A DNA stretch of 64,000 nt from Sphingobacteriales bacterium (GTDB taxonomy: Bacteria > Bacteroidota > Bacteroidia > Chitinophagales > Chitinophagaceae), in NCBI GenBank assembly GCA_003963365.1, contig RXJG01000002.1, positions 451,722-515,721 of the forward strand, read 5' to 3'. The position numbers and the translations under genes were made by a program. The notes under the pieces are model-generated. The model ran no database searches. It was not told the DNA's origin and was given only the letters and a program-made list of their open reading frames with translations. Below, piece by piece: positions 9,201 through 16,272 of this stretch; within the stretch, counting starts at the first letter, position 1, and the number at the start of each line of letters is the position of its first letter.

Positions 9201-10342
9201 ATCTTGCTTTGCCGGCAGGTATTAGTTACACTGGTGGGGGCCCTGCTTCTTATGTAAATGGCACACTGAGAAAATATTTTAGTGCTGCTGAAACCAGTTT
9301 TACTTTCCCGGTAGGGAACGCCACCCGTTATGGTTCTATCAGCCTTACCAATATAGTGGCGCCTTCCACTGCAGAATATATGGATGTTAGTTATGCCACT
9401 GGTGCATTTAGTGGTAATCACCGTAACATACTTACACCAACACCTGCTGCTCCAACTAATTCAACAAACCCCGTGGTATTTGCCAGTTATGTAGAATACT
9501 GGAATATTAGTTTTATTAATACCGGCAGCAGTTTTAAAGCACAAGTAACACTTAATTATAATGATAATAATTTCAGCCAGCTTTATAATAAAGGAGCTGA
9601 CTGGCTAAGGGTGACCCGGTATGATGCTGCTGGAGTAATGGATTATGGAAATGACAACCCGTTGGCAGATCAGCCTCTCGGCTCCGGTACCTACAGCGGT
9701 TCTATTAATTCAGCACAACAGTTGGGTGCTTCTGCATTTGCCCCGGGCAGCATCTTTACATTTGGCACCACTGCCAATGGAGTAAACCCATTACCGGTAT
9801 TGATAAAAGAATTTACCGCTGTAAAACAAAATAATTTCAATCAATTAAACTGGAATATAAGCTGCAGCAGTGAAGAACTCAGGTTTGAGGTTATGCGTTC
9901 CACTGATGGACGTAATTACCAGGTGATTCAGCAACTGACTGCCAGCCAGGAACGTTGCAAGCAGCCGTTTGATTATAATGATTATACTGCAACGGGTGAA
10001 AAAGTATATTACCGGGTAAAAATGACAGACGAAAATGGTAAGATTGCTTATACCCAGGTAGCAGTAATTATTAACCGTAAAAACGGTTTAGAGATTACGG
10101 GCTTATTCCCCAACCCTTCTACGGATGTGATTTATCTTAATGTTAGTGCGGCTGCAAGAGATAGACTGCAATTATTTGTTACCGACATTACAGGCAAACA
10201 AGTTATATCCAATACAATTGTATTAATAGCAGGTTCTAATCTCGTTCCTTTGCAACTTAAGTCTCTTGCCAAAGGGGTTTACACTATTAATGGTATATAC
10301 AGTGATGGAAAAATAACAACACTTAAATTTATAAAACAATAA
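6227..10342 (+). CDS. giant secreted beta-helix protein with T9SS sorting domain
   Basis: 1371 residues. A signal peptide (MRKFYLLFLLGITISKVLS) and an N-terminal domain of unknown type (to about residue 180) are followed by a long run of parallel beta-helix turns with Asn ladders (ISNNKI, ITNNTI, ISNNTI, INGNTI, MNNKI) to about residue 800, ending in the common VTTDIDGENRKP..GADEI motif. Next come a glycine-rich strand-repeat region, an FN3-like module (LNWNISCSSEELRFEVMRSTDG) and a C-terminal type A sorting domain (LFPNPSTDVIYLNV to GVYTINGIYSDGKITTLKFIKQ). It is therefore exported by type IX secretion and retained at, or released from, the cell surface. Ligand or substrate is unknown. It appears monocistronic, with a strong terminator. 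Confidence 0.9.
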   Translation: MRKFYLLFLLGITISKVLSANSGICESYAILNINGAGNVYYDMQAVTANPDFNGNNLGSFNIGSNSLILNGAQNKIYKCVSDNIYQSYFYYRIYKTTATPGVFNSSVILYNSNIAPTACSCGGTDQLWESSGANINVLNGLTPGTYYLEIYTNADFTYAGGSGTHYANNGGANYKATFTVSPVYVTSTTGTSPATYATLKTAFDAINAGTHKGTIAVTIYGNTTETATAALNASGSGSSSYTTVTIKPSGLITVSGSIDGLPLVDLNGADNVTIDGLNDGTNSLIISNTSVSNLANTSTIRFINDATNNTITNVTIQGSSTTALNSKGGTIFFSTAATGGSGNDNNLISNCNIGAAGSNIPNTAILGQGSNISSAHNSNVVITNCNIYDFFDVVGGSRGIYIDDGNTNWTISNNKIYQTSNRAWTSSSGSGYVQRAISIIQSASVGSNFQITNNTIGFSNSSGTGTYNLQNYTNAFIGIDLKTGSITATTVQGNIIAGISQTTTAQNSSNGVPAFVGIYAESGLFTISNNTIGGSAAGNKISFASSNVNPNDWIGIYSTASSTITSNTIDNIAVTSTGNATTLSGIRAATSVTNVINGNTIGSTNGLSSTATSGKVVGIYIESGTPTVMNNKIAALSTPYFITGIGVYGGSSALVYNNFIALGSGVTSNSIMAGIEHNGGTSPSFYYNTVRLQGAVSSGGNSTAAFMVSASLSATAINNIFYNERSGGTGVHYGIMFGLGVNYTGDYNDIYAAGGQTGTINGSGNFSGIANWRTGSGQDANSIEAAITFTSTTDLHIAPASYTVVKNKGVDISPTVTTDIDGENRKPSCGTDVGADEIYFNNTAGINQWTGASDTKWCNACNWDKETIPSSSDSAVITTSLYGNYPVLNTAAGCGASVIGGLSITGSASLTIGTGGSLTVNGGFNNAATFTQTGGDINFAGTSSKTIASTTDLSFYNVTFSGGGAKNLTANATVHGTLGLTSGIVNVSASKYLALPAGISYTGGGPASYVNGTLRKYFSAAETSFTFPVGNATRYGSISLTNIVAPSTAEYMDVSYATGAFSGNHRNILTPTPAAPTNSTNPVVFASYVEYWNISFINTGSSFKAQVTLNYNDNNFSQLYNKGADWLRVTRYDAAGVMDYGNDNPLADQPLGSGTYSGSINSAQQLGASAFAPGSIFTFGTTANGVNPLPVLIKEFTAVKQNNFNQLNWNISCSSEELRFEVMRSTDGRNYQVIQQLTASQERCKQPFDYNDYTATGEKVYYRVKMTDENGKIAYTQVAVIINRKNGLEITGLFPNPSTDVIYLNVSAAARDRLQLFVTDITGKQVISNTIVLIAGSNLVPLQLKSLAKGVYTINGIYSDGKITTLKFIKQ

Positions 10343-10370
10343 ATACCGATAAAATAAAAAATTGAATACG

Positions 10371-10398
10371 ATCTCCCCGGTAAGGGGAGATTTTTTTT
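10371..10398 (+). terminator. terminator of the T9SS cargo gene
   Basis: ATCTCCCC / GGGGAGAT 8-bp perfect stem, GGTAA loop, eight T's. Confidence 0.9.
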
Positions 10399-10451
10399 AA
10401 CTGCAGAGTACAGTAAACGTTTAATTTTTTAATTTGATTTGAAACAGAAAC

Positions 10452-11552
10452 TTAGCTTATAGTTTTTAACACGGTACAAAACTGCCGCATCTCTTCCACC
10501 GTACCCATACTAACCCGGCACCATTTGCCGCCAAAATGAGGACGGAACTGTACATAGATATTTTGGGCCTGCATTTCTTTAATAAAGTCTTTTTGAATAG
10601 CATCAATATGGAATAAAATAAAATTAGTTTGCGAAGAGATATATTCCAGTTTTAGCTGATTGAAAAAGGCATAACAAAGTTCTCTTGCTTTAGCAGCATT
10701 TATACGGCATTGCTCCACAAAATTTTTATCTTCCAAAGAGGCCGTTGCTGCGGCAATGGAAACCACACTCGCCGCTGAATCCGGCCATGGCTGGTAACTG
10801 CTAAGTTTGTTAATAGTATCAGGATGTGCAATAGCATAACCTAATCTGGCGCCAGCCAAACCATAGATTTTAGAAAAAGTTTTGGCTACAATAATGTTTT
10901 TGTTTTTTGTAGCAAGATCAGCCAGGGAAGGGAGCTGTGCATATTCTGTATAAGCCTCGTCAATAAAAACCATCGTTTTTTTAGATGCTTCCGCTGCAAA
11001 AGCGCTTAATTCATTTACATCATTCACAGTACCGGTAGGGTTGTTGGGATTACAGATGTACACCATACTGGTTTCGCTGGAAATAGCACTAAGCATTTTG
11101 CCCAGGTCATGCACTCTCTTTTCATTCAGTGGAATGCGGTTAAATGATAAACCAAATGCTTCTGCCTGTCCATTCCACACTTTGTATGCTGGTTCTCCCA
11201 CTAATACATGACCTTTATTGGCAGATGCATGATGTGTTGCCAGCCCGATTATCTCTGACGAACCTGCCCCCAGCAAAATATTTTCTGTTCCCACATTCCA
11301 GTGTTCGGCAATTTTTTTCTTGAAGCCCGGTACCAGATCATCCGGGTAACGGTTGGAATCTACGTAAGCATCCAGCATCGCTTTTCTTGCCATAGGCGAG
11401 GGGCCATATGCATTCTCATTGCTGTTGAGTAATATCTGTTTGGTTACGGGAGAAAACGGTTTTATTTCCTTTGCTAAAAGCTCGGAAGCAAAACCTAAAC
11501 CTGCTAATGCCAAACTGCTCTGGCGTATCCATTGACGGCGGGATGATGACAT
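10452..11552 (-). CDS. HisC-family PLP aminotransferase with Tat-like signal
   Basis: 366 residues, fold type I aminotransferase close to histidinol-phosphate aminotransferase. Visible are YGPSPMARKAM near the N-terminus, GSSEII, CNPNNPTGT, the Asp/Tyr pair VFIDEAYTEY and the PLP-lysine motif KTFSKIYGLAGARLGYA. The N-terminus MSSSRRQWIRQSSLALAGLGFASELLA looks like a twin-arginine signal (RR plus a hydrophobic segment and Ala-rich cleavage region), which is odd for an enzyme normally in the cytoplasm. No other his gene is nearby, so a role in histidine biosynthesis is not supported; a periplasmic transamination is possible. It stands alone. Confidence 0.85.
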   Translation of the reverse strand: MSSSRRQWIRQSSLALAGLGFASELLAKEIKPFSPVTKQILLNSNENAYGPSPMARKAMLDAYVDSNRYPDDLVPGFKKKIAEHWNVGTENILLGAGSSEIIGLATHHASANKGHVLVGEPAYKVWNGQAEAFGLSFNRIPLNEKRVHDLGKMLSAISSETSMVYICNPNNPTGTVNDVNELSAFAAEASKKTMVFIDEAYTEYAQLPSLADLATKNKNIIVAKTFSKIYGLAGARLGYAIAHPDTINKLSSYQPWPDSAASVVSIAAATASLEDKNFVEQCRINAAKARELCYAFFNQLKLEYISSQTNFILFHIDAIQKDFIKEMQAQNIYVQFRPHFGGKWCRVSMGTVEEMRQFCTVLKTIS

Positions 11553-11636
11553 AACTTAAAATTTCCATTAAGTTACGGGATTTTCAAAACATGGTGTGAC
11601 GTTCCCATCTGATCATGTTTTGAATTGTTTTGAAAT

Positions 11637-11942
11637 TTATCTGAAATCCCAGCATTCATAATGCTGCACAGCCGGCTCAAATTCCAATAAATATTTCTCA
11701 TCCTCTTCATAATACTTAGCTTTTTCATAAGCTTCACCCGCAAAAGCTTTAATGCTATCATAACCATCCCACCAGGAAACTGTATAAATATGTGTAATAG
11801 CTCCTTCCTGTTGTTGCCATATCTGTGCAGCAATATTTCCTTTGGTGGCACGGTAACCCGCCATACCTGTTTTAATTACATAATCCCTGTATTTATCAGC
11901 ATCACTTGTTTTGGTTCTTCCATGCCATATTCTTACGATCAT
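11637..11942 (-). CDS. ABM/Dabb-like small protein
   Basis: 101 residues, a ferredoxin-like alpha-beta barrel resembling antibiotic-biosynthesis-monooxygenase (ABM) proteins: an opening strand MIVRIWHGRT, helix KYRDYVIKTGMAGYRATKGN, and strands THIYTVSWWDGYDSIKAF and EFEPAVQHYECWDF. Such proteins act as small monooxygenases or stress proteins; catalytic function here is not shown. It lies 10 bp after the DinB-like gene on the same strand, so the two probably form an operon. The ORF at 11573-11851 is an out-of-frame shadow. Confidence 0.7.
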   Translation of the reverse strand: MIVRIWHGRTKTSDADKYRDYVIKTGMAGYRATKGNIAAQIWQQQEGAITHIYTVSWWDGYDSIKAFAGEAYEKAKYYEEDEKYLLEFEPAVQHYECWDFR

Positions 11943-11952
11943 ACTATTTTGT

Positions 11953-12426
11953 TTATGCGTTCTTTAAAGCTAAGGCTATTTGCCCAATATGGTAAATATC
12001 ATGTTGTATCTGTCCATGCAAAAATGTTCTTAATGGATAAGCTGAGCCGGCAAAGTTTTTATCTAATGAGTCATCCTTCCATTTAGAAAGACTTTTGATG
12101 AGCTCTTTTTGATTTTGCTGAATCTTTCTCACCAACGCATTCCATTCATTGGCCGTTTGCTTTTCGGGTAATGATGACCAGTCAGTTTCTGAATCGGTTT
12201 TAATAGTTGATTGTGTATCTCCATTCAATCGCTTCACCAGTAATTCCCGCCAGGCCAATACATGATGCAGCACTTCATACGCAGAGTGTCCATTTTTATG
12301 TTGCTTTTTAAAAACTGCCTTTGCATCTGCCTCTTTTAATACGGCCATTAATGGTTTGCCATACCATGGCTCTCCGTCATAAATCGTTTCAAATTCGGTG
12401 ATGTAGTGGTTGATCTCCTTGTTCAT
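11953..12426 (-). CDS. DinB-like protein
   Basis: 157 residues, a four-helix DinB/YfiT-like fold. Putative metal-binding histidines sit in HVLAWRELLVKRL and in HGQIQHDIYHIGQIALALK at the C-terminus. Family members include thiol transferases and uncharacterised stress proteins; the substrate here cannot be told. It is transcribed together with the ABM-like gene and divergently from an AraC-type regulator 132 bp away, which may control it. Confidence 0.75.
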   Translation of the reverse strand: MNKEINHYITEFETIYDGEPWYGKPLMAVLKEADAKAVFKKQHKNGHSAYEVLHHVLAWRELLVKRLNGDTQSTIKTDSETDWSSLPEKQTANEWNALVRKIQQNQKELIKSLSKWKDDSLDKNFAGSAYPLRTFLHGQIQHDIYHIGQIALALKNA

Positions 12427-12558
12427 AATTATAAAATTTGGGTAAGCAAATTGATGATTAATAAAAAAGCCGGGCTTAGGAATCTTGCTCTTTTATGCAA
12501 TGATGATCTTTTATATGAATGGTTGAATTATGTTTACCATAATAAATAACTTTAGAGA

Positions 12559-13416
12559 GTGACACTGGCAGATGTACATACATTACACCAGGGGGATTTT
12601 TACCGCATACTTGATTTTCGCTGTCATTGCGTGGAATGTAATGTGAGCGGAACAGAGTACAACAATTCATTTTGTTTTTCCTTTACCCGTAAAGGGTTTT
12701 TTGAATACAATACATTCCGGAAAAAGGAAGAAATACATGCGGGAAGAATATTGCTCTCCAAACCCGGTTATGAAAGAGTAGTGCGGCATATAGAAAACCA
12801 GCCGGATATTGTTACCATCTTTGAATTTAAATCCTCCTTCTATACGGATTGTTTAGTGGAAGTGTATGGTAAAAAACTTTCCGGTTTTTTGCTGAATAAA
12901 GATATTCATTCGCTGATGCTTACGGCTACTCCTGAACTGGAATATATGCATCACCGCCTGTTTCAAATTCTCCATTCAAAATTTTATAATTCATTGGACG
13001 CAGATGAAATGGTGATTATGCTGCTGGAGAAGATCATGATGGTGCCGGGTAATTATACAAGCCCTGAAGTGGTGGATGATAAACTTAAGCAACATCACCT
13101 GGTTACAATTGAATCGGCAAAGGAATACCTGTTGAAACATTTCAACGAAAATATTTCGCTGGGGCAATTAGCGGCACATTGTTTTGTCAGTCCTTTTCAT
13201 TTCAGCCGCATCTTTAAAACCATTACAGGAGAATCGCCTCATCAATACTTAACCAAAGTAAGATTAACACATGCTAAAATGCGGCTTGTGGAAACCAATC
13301 TGCCGGTGACGGATATTGCATATGAGTGTGGTTTTAACAGTGCAGAACATTTTGTTACCGCTTACAAAAAATATTATAATATCAGTCCTTCCTCCTTCAG
13401 AAATGTGATTGCGTAA
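12559..13416 (+). CDS. AraC-family transcriptional regulator
   Basis: 285 residues. The C-terminal 100 residues hold the two helix-turn-helix motifs of AraC/XylS proteins (ENISLGQLAAHCFVSPFHFSRIFKTITG and PVTDIAYECGFNSAEHFVTAYKKYYNISPSSFR). The N-terminal half is a cupin-like sensing domain of unknown ligand. The GTG at 12559 is used as the start because no ATG lies near the beginning of the conserved frame. It is divergent from the DinB/ABM pair, a likely but unproven target. Confidence 0.88.
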   Translation: MTLADVHTLHQGDFYRILDFRCHCVECNVSGTEYNNSFCFSFTRKGFFEYNTFRKKEEIHAGRILLSKPGYERVVRHIENQPDIVTIFEFKSSFYTDCLVEVYGKKLSGFLLNKDIHSLMLTATPELEYMHHRLFQILHSKFYNSLDADEMVIMLLEKIMMVPGNYTSPEVVDDKLKQHHLVTIESAKEYLLKHFNENISLGQLAAHCFVSPFHFSRIFKTITGESPHQYLTKVRLTHAKMRLVETNLPVTDIAYECGFNSAEHFVTAYKKYYNISPSSFRNVIA

Positions 13417-13438
13417 TTATATTGCTTTAATTTTCTTT

Positions 13439-13933
13439 TTATCGGTTTCCTAACTCTATTACTTCACAGTTCTTCATTTCTTTACCATCAATTACGAGGC
13501 GGATGATGGTTCTTACTTTATGCCAGCCCTGTTTACCTGCTGCACCGGGATTTATGTGCAGGCAATTGAGTTTATCATCATACATCACTTTTAAAATATG
13601 GCTGTGTCCGCTAATGAATAGTTGTGGCTGATGAATCAATAATTCTTTTTTTGTTTCCGGGTTATACTTTGGGGGATAACCACCGATGTGCCGAATCATA
13701 ACCTTTACTTCTTCACACATGAAAACTAATTGCTCCGGGTAAACAGTTCGGATGTCCTGTCCGTCAATATTTCCATAAACACCTTTTAAAGTCTTTTTCT
13801 CTTTTAATCCTGTTGCTACTGCTTCTCCGCCAAAATCACCTGCATGCCATACTTCATCACATTGTTCAAAATGTTTGAACACTGCCTCATCCAGGTAACC
13901 ATGTGTATCAGATATTAATCCAATCCTTGTCAT
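13439..13933 (-). CDS. YfcE/MJ0936-type metallophosphoesterase
   Basis: 164 residues. Calcineurin-like phosphodiesterase with the metal-binding motifs in order: D-x-H (SDTHG, residues 8-12), GDxxG (HAGDFGG), GN.D (YGNIDG), H in VMIRHIGG, and GHSH (SGHSHILK). Short single-domain members hydrolyse phosphodiesters such as bis-p-nitrophenyl phosphate; the physiological substrate is unknown. It converges with the AraC gene (22 bp between the stops). Confidence 0.9.
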   Translation of the reverse strand: MTRIGLISDTHGYLDEAVFKHFEQCDEVWHAGDFGGEAVATGLKEKKTLKGVYGNIDGQDIRTVYPEQLVFMCEEVKVMIRHIGGYPPKYNPETKKELLIHQPQLFISGHSHILKVMYDDKLNCLHINPGAAGKQGWHKVRTIIRLVIDGKEMKNCEVIELGNR

Positions 13934-14249
13934 GCTTAATCTATTAACCCATCTTTTTTAATTGTTCTAATCTTAATACAGCACCGGGTGCAGTTTAAGG
14001 TTGCCGAAAACCAGTAATTGTTTTCTGTGCTTAATAGCCAGTAATCCTGCACAGTGTAATTGCATGCGATAAAATTTCAGGCTGTAAATTAGTATTTCCT
14101 AACTTTACTATAACGAACCAGCTATGCCATTCTTCCGCAACTTTACATATTATATTGATAAACGCCGGTGGAAATATATTTTTCTGCTGGCTATGCTGGA
14201 ATTGTCAAGTATAAAGAATTAACTGTAGACTTTTAGCTGCAAGCTTTTG
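13934..14249. other. intergenic stretch before hmgA
   Basis: About 316 bp. It holds one short open frame at 14124-14222 and otherwise only AT-rich sequence. No RNA gene or clear promoter was recognised. Confidence 0.5.
14124..14222 (+). CDS. possible 32-residue small protein (doubtful)
   Basis: The short frame MPFFRNFTYYIDKRRWKYIFL...LELSSIKN starts with ATG and ends in TAA. It contains a short hydrophobic stretch (YIFLLAMLEL) after a basic patch, which is compatible with a small membrane peptide or with the decayed N-terminus of a lost gene. It is too short for coding statistics and no homologue is known to me. Confidence 0.2.
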   Translation: MPFFRNFTYYIDKRRWKYIFLLAMLELSSIKN

Positions 14250-14286
14250 TATTTTCAAATTATCAAATCTTCAAATCATCAAATTA
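14250..14286 (+). repeat. 37-nt dispersed repeat, copy 1 (before hmgA)
   Basis: This matches the segment at 26720-26756 in 35 of 37 positions. It is built from TCAAAT words (TCAAATTATCAAATCTTC...) and ends 2 nt before the hmgA ATG; the other copy ends 7 nt before rplQ. Confidence 0.85.
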
Positions 14287-14288
14287 CT

Positions 14289-15446
14289 ATGCCTCATTAT
14301 TACCGATTAGGAAACATCCCTCATAAACGTCACACACAGTTTCGTAAACCTGACGGAAGTTTATACAGCGAACAATTATTTTCTACAGAAGGGTTTAGTG
14401 ATGATTATGCATTGTTATATCATTGTCACCCTCCCACACAAATTATCAAAACAGAGCCACATAAAGATGTGAGTCCGCAAATTGCCGAAGAAAAAATGCT
14501 GCGTCACCGCAGCTTCGAAGGGTTTAATATAAAACCGGCGAAAGATTTTTTGCTGAGCCGTGTCCCTGTGCTGGTAAACAATGACTGCCACATTGTGCTG
14601 GCGGCGCCGCAACAAAGTATGACGGATTATTATTACAAAAATGCCGATGCTGATGAAATGATTTTTGTGCATGAAGGAAGCGGTAAACTAAAAACGCAGT
14701 ATGGTGAACTGCCATTTGGTTATGGAGATTATATTGTATTGCCCAGGGGAACGATTTATCAAATTGAATTCAATGATGATAAAAATCGTTTGTTTATTGT
14801 TGAATCGTTTACGCCTTTACGTTTCCCCAAACGATATATGAGCAGGTTTGGACAACTGATGGAACATTCGCCTTATTGTGAAAGGGATATTCGTCCGCCA
14901 CAGGATTTAAAAACTTACGATACAAAAGGAGATTATTTAATTAAAGCAAAAAAGAAAGGAATGCTGTACGGATTGCATTATGGTACACATCCGTTTGATG
15001 TAATTGGTTGGGATGGTTGCTGCTATCCCTATATATTTTCTATTCACGATTTTGAACCCATCACGGGTCGTGTGCACATGCCACCACCCATTCATCAAAC
15101 TTTTGAAACCAATGCATTTGTAGTTTGCTCATTTGTACCAAGGTTATTTGATTATCATCCGCAGGCCATTCCTGCTCCATACAATCACAGTAATATCGAT
15201 AGCGATGAATTGATTTATTATGTGGATGGAGAGTTTATGAGCCGGAAAAATGTAACCCGGGGTATGATGACGTTACATCCGGCCGGTATCCCGCATGGCC
15301 CGCATCCCGGTGCAGTGGAAAAAAGTATTGGTGCCAGAGAAACAAAAGAGCTGGCGGTGATGGTGGATACTTTTCATCCACTGATGCTGACAAAACAAGC
15401 ATTGGAAATTGAAAATCCAAATTATGTGATGAGTTGGGCTGAGTAG
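14289..15446 (+). CDS. hmgA: homogentisate 1,2-dioxygenase
   Basis: 385 residues from the ATG at 14289; the ORF-track start at 14247 adds 14 residues translated from the repeat and is rejected. It cleaves the aromatic ring of homogentisate to maleylacetoacetate in tyrosine/phenylalanine breakdown. Family signatures are MPHYYRLGNIPHKRHTQFR, HEGSGKLKTQYGELPFGYGDY, YGLHYGTHPFDVIGWDG, and the iron-site region HMPPPIHQTFE and HPAGIPHGPHPG. The usual partners (4-hydroxyphenylpyruvate dioxygenase, fumarylacetoacetase) are not in the window. A terminator follows, so it is monocistronic. Confidence 0.93.
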   Translation: MPHYYRLGNIPHKRHTQFRKPDGSLYSEQLFSTEGFSDDYALLYHCHPPTQIIKTEPHKDVSPQIAEEKMLRHRSFEGFNIKPAKDFLLSRVPVLVNNDCHIVLAAPQQSMTDYYYKNADADEMIFVHEGSGKLKTQYGELPFGYGDYIVLPRGTIYQIEFNDDKNRLFIVESFTPLRFPKRYMSRFGQLMEHSPYCERDIRPPQDLKTYDTKGDYLIKAKKKGMLYGLHYGTHPFDVIGWDGCCYPYIFSIHDFEPITGRVHMPPPIHQTFETNAFVVCSFVPRLFDYHPQAIPAPYNHSNIDSDELIYYVDGEFMSRKNVTRGMMTLHPAGIPHGPHPGAVEKSIGARETKELAVMVDTFHPLMLTKQALEIENPNYVMSWAE

Positions 15447-15467
15447 AAAGGGGAGAATAAAGTGAAG

Positions 15468-15505
15468 GAGAGAAAAGGGTTATAATACCTTTTCTCTCTT
15501 TTTTT
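15468..15505 (+). terminator. terminator of hmgA
   Basis: GAGAGAAAAGG / CCTTTTCTCTC 11-bp perfect stem, 9-nt loop, seven T's. Confidence 0.9.
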
Positions 15506-15593
15506 GATTTACCCGCTGTTTATATCATTTTATGTTGCTGCTTAGGCAGTAAGTAAAAAATATTTGGCAGGAAAATAAAAGAGTCTATTTTTG

Positions 15594-15609
15594 TTAACCA
15601 TTTGGTTAA
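15594..15609 (+). promoter_or_regulatory. TetR operator 1 (TTAACCA-N2-TGGTTAA)
   Basis: A perfect 7-bp inverted repeat with a 2-bp centre, located 5 bp before the tetR start codon. The identical palindrome occurs once more, 15 bp after the tetR stop, in front of tolC. A further half-site-like word (TGGTTAA) spans the start codon. Confidence 0.85.
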
Positions 15610-15614
15610 ACTAT

Positions 15615-16232
15615 ATGGTTAAGAAAATAAAAGATACCGGTGCAGAAGAAAAGATATTGGCCGCAGCCCGTAAAGTTTTTCTTACTCAGGGAATGGCCGG
15701 CGCCAGGATGCAGGATATAGCTGATGAAGCCGGCATCAATAAAGCTTTACTGCATTATTATTTCCGGGATAAGGATAAATTATTTGAAACCATTTTCCTG
15801 GAAGAGGCGCAAAAGTTTTTTCCCAAGATTAATAAGATATTTAATTCAGACGATGCTCTTTTTGAAAAGATAGAAAACTTTGTACATGAGTATATAGATG
15901 AAATGCAGCAAAACCCCTACCTGCCCTGGTTTGTAATGAACGAAATGAACCGTGACCCGCAAAAGTTTTTAGATAAAATATGGGGTAATAGTAACCGGCC
16001 AGACCCGTCAAAGTTTTTATCACAGATTGAAAAGGAAGTAAAAAAGGGGACTATTAAAAGAATCAGTCCGCTTCATCTGTTGTTCAATTTGCTCGGTATG
16101 ACCATTTTCCCTTTTATATCAAAACCTATGATAACCCGTAACCTTGGAATGGATGAATTACAGTTTCGTACCGCTATGGAACAACGCAAAAAAGAGATAC
16201 CCAAATTTATTATGGATTCAATAAGTAAATAA
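15615..16232 (+). CDS. TetR-family repressor of the efflux operon
   Basis: 205 residues from the ATG at 15615. The ORF track starts at a TTG at 15591, but that would translate the operator. The N-terminal helix-turn-helix is canonical (ILAAARKVFLTQGMAGARMQDIADEAGINKALLHYYFRDKDKLFETIF); the all-helical C-terminal ligand domain is of the usual length. It is followed by tolC, adaptor, ABC and permease genes, and the same operator precedes both it and tolC, so it most likely represses itself and the exporter until an unknown ligand binds. The arrangement recalls the E. coli CecR-YbhGFSR system. Confidence 0.92.
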   Translation: MVKKIKDTGAEEKILAAARKVFLTQGMAGARMQDIADEAGINKALLHYYFRDKDKLFETIFLEEAQKFFPKINKIFNSDDALFEKIENFVHEYIDEMQQNPYLPWFVMNEMNRDPQKFLDKIWGNSNRPDPSKFLSQIEKEVKKGTIKRISPLHLLFNLLGMTIFPFISKPMITRNLGMDELQFRTAMEQRKKEIPKFIMDSISK

Positions 16233-16246
16233 TTTTTACTTATTCA

Positions 16247-16262
16247 TTAACCAAATGGTTAA
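16247..16262 (+). promoter_or_regulatory. TetR operator 2 (TTAACCA-N2-TGGTTAA)
   Basis: The same 16-bp palindrome as operator 1, ending 10 bp before the tolC ATG. An ATG inside it (16255) is why the ORF track begins tolC too early. Confidence 0.85.
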
Positions 16263-16272
16263 ACATATTTTT

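Noticed and set aside
10452-11552. Histidine biosynthesis gene hisC
   Set aside because: The family fits, but the export-type signal and absence of other his genes argue against a biosynthetic assignment, so no symbol was given.
11573-11851. Minus-strand ORF of 92 residues beside the ABM-like gene
   Set aside because: Out-of-frame shadow of the ABM-like gene at 11637-11942, which has a conserved fold.
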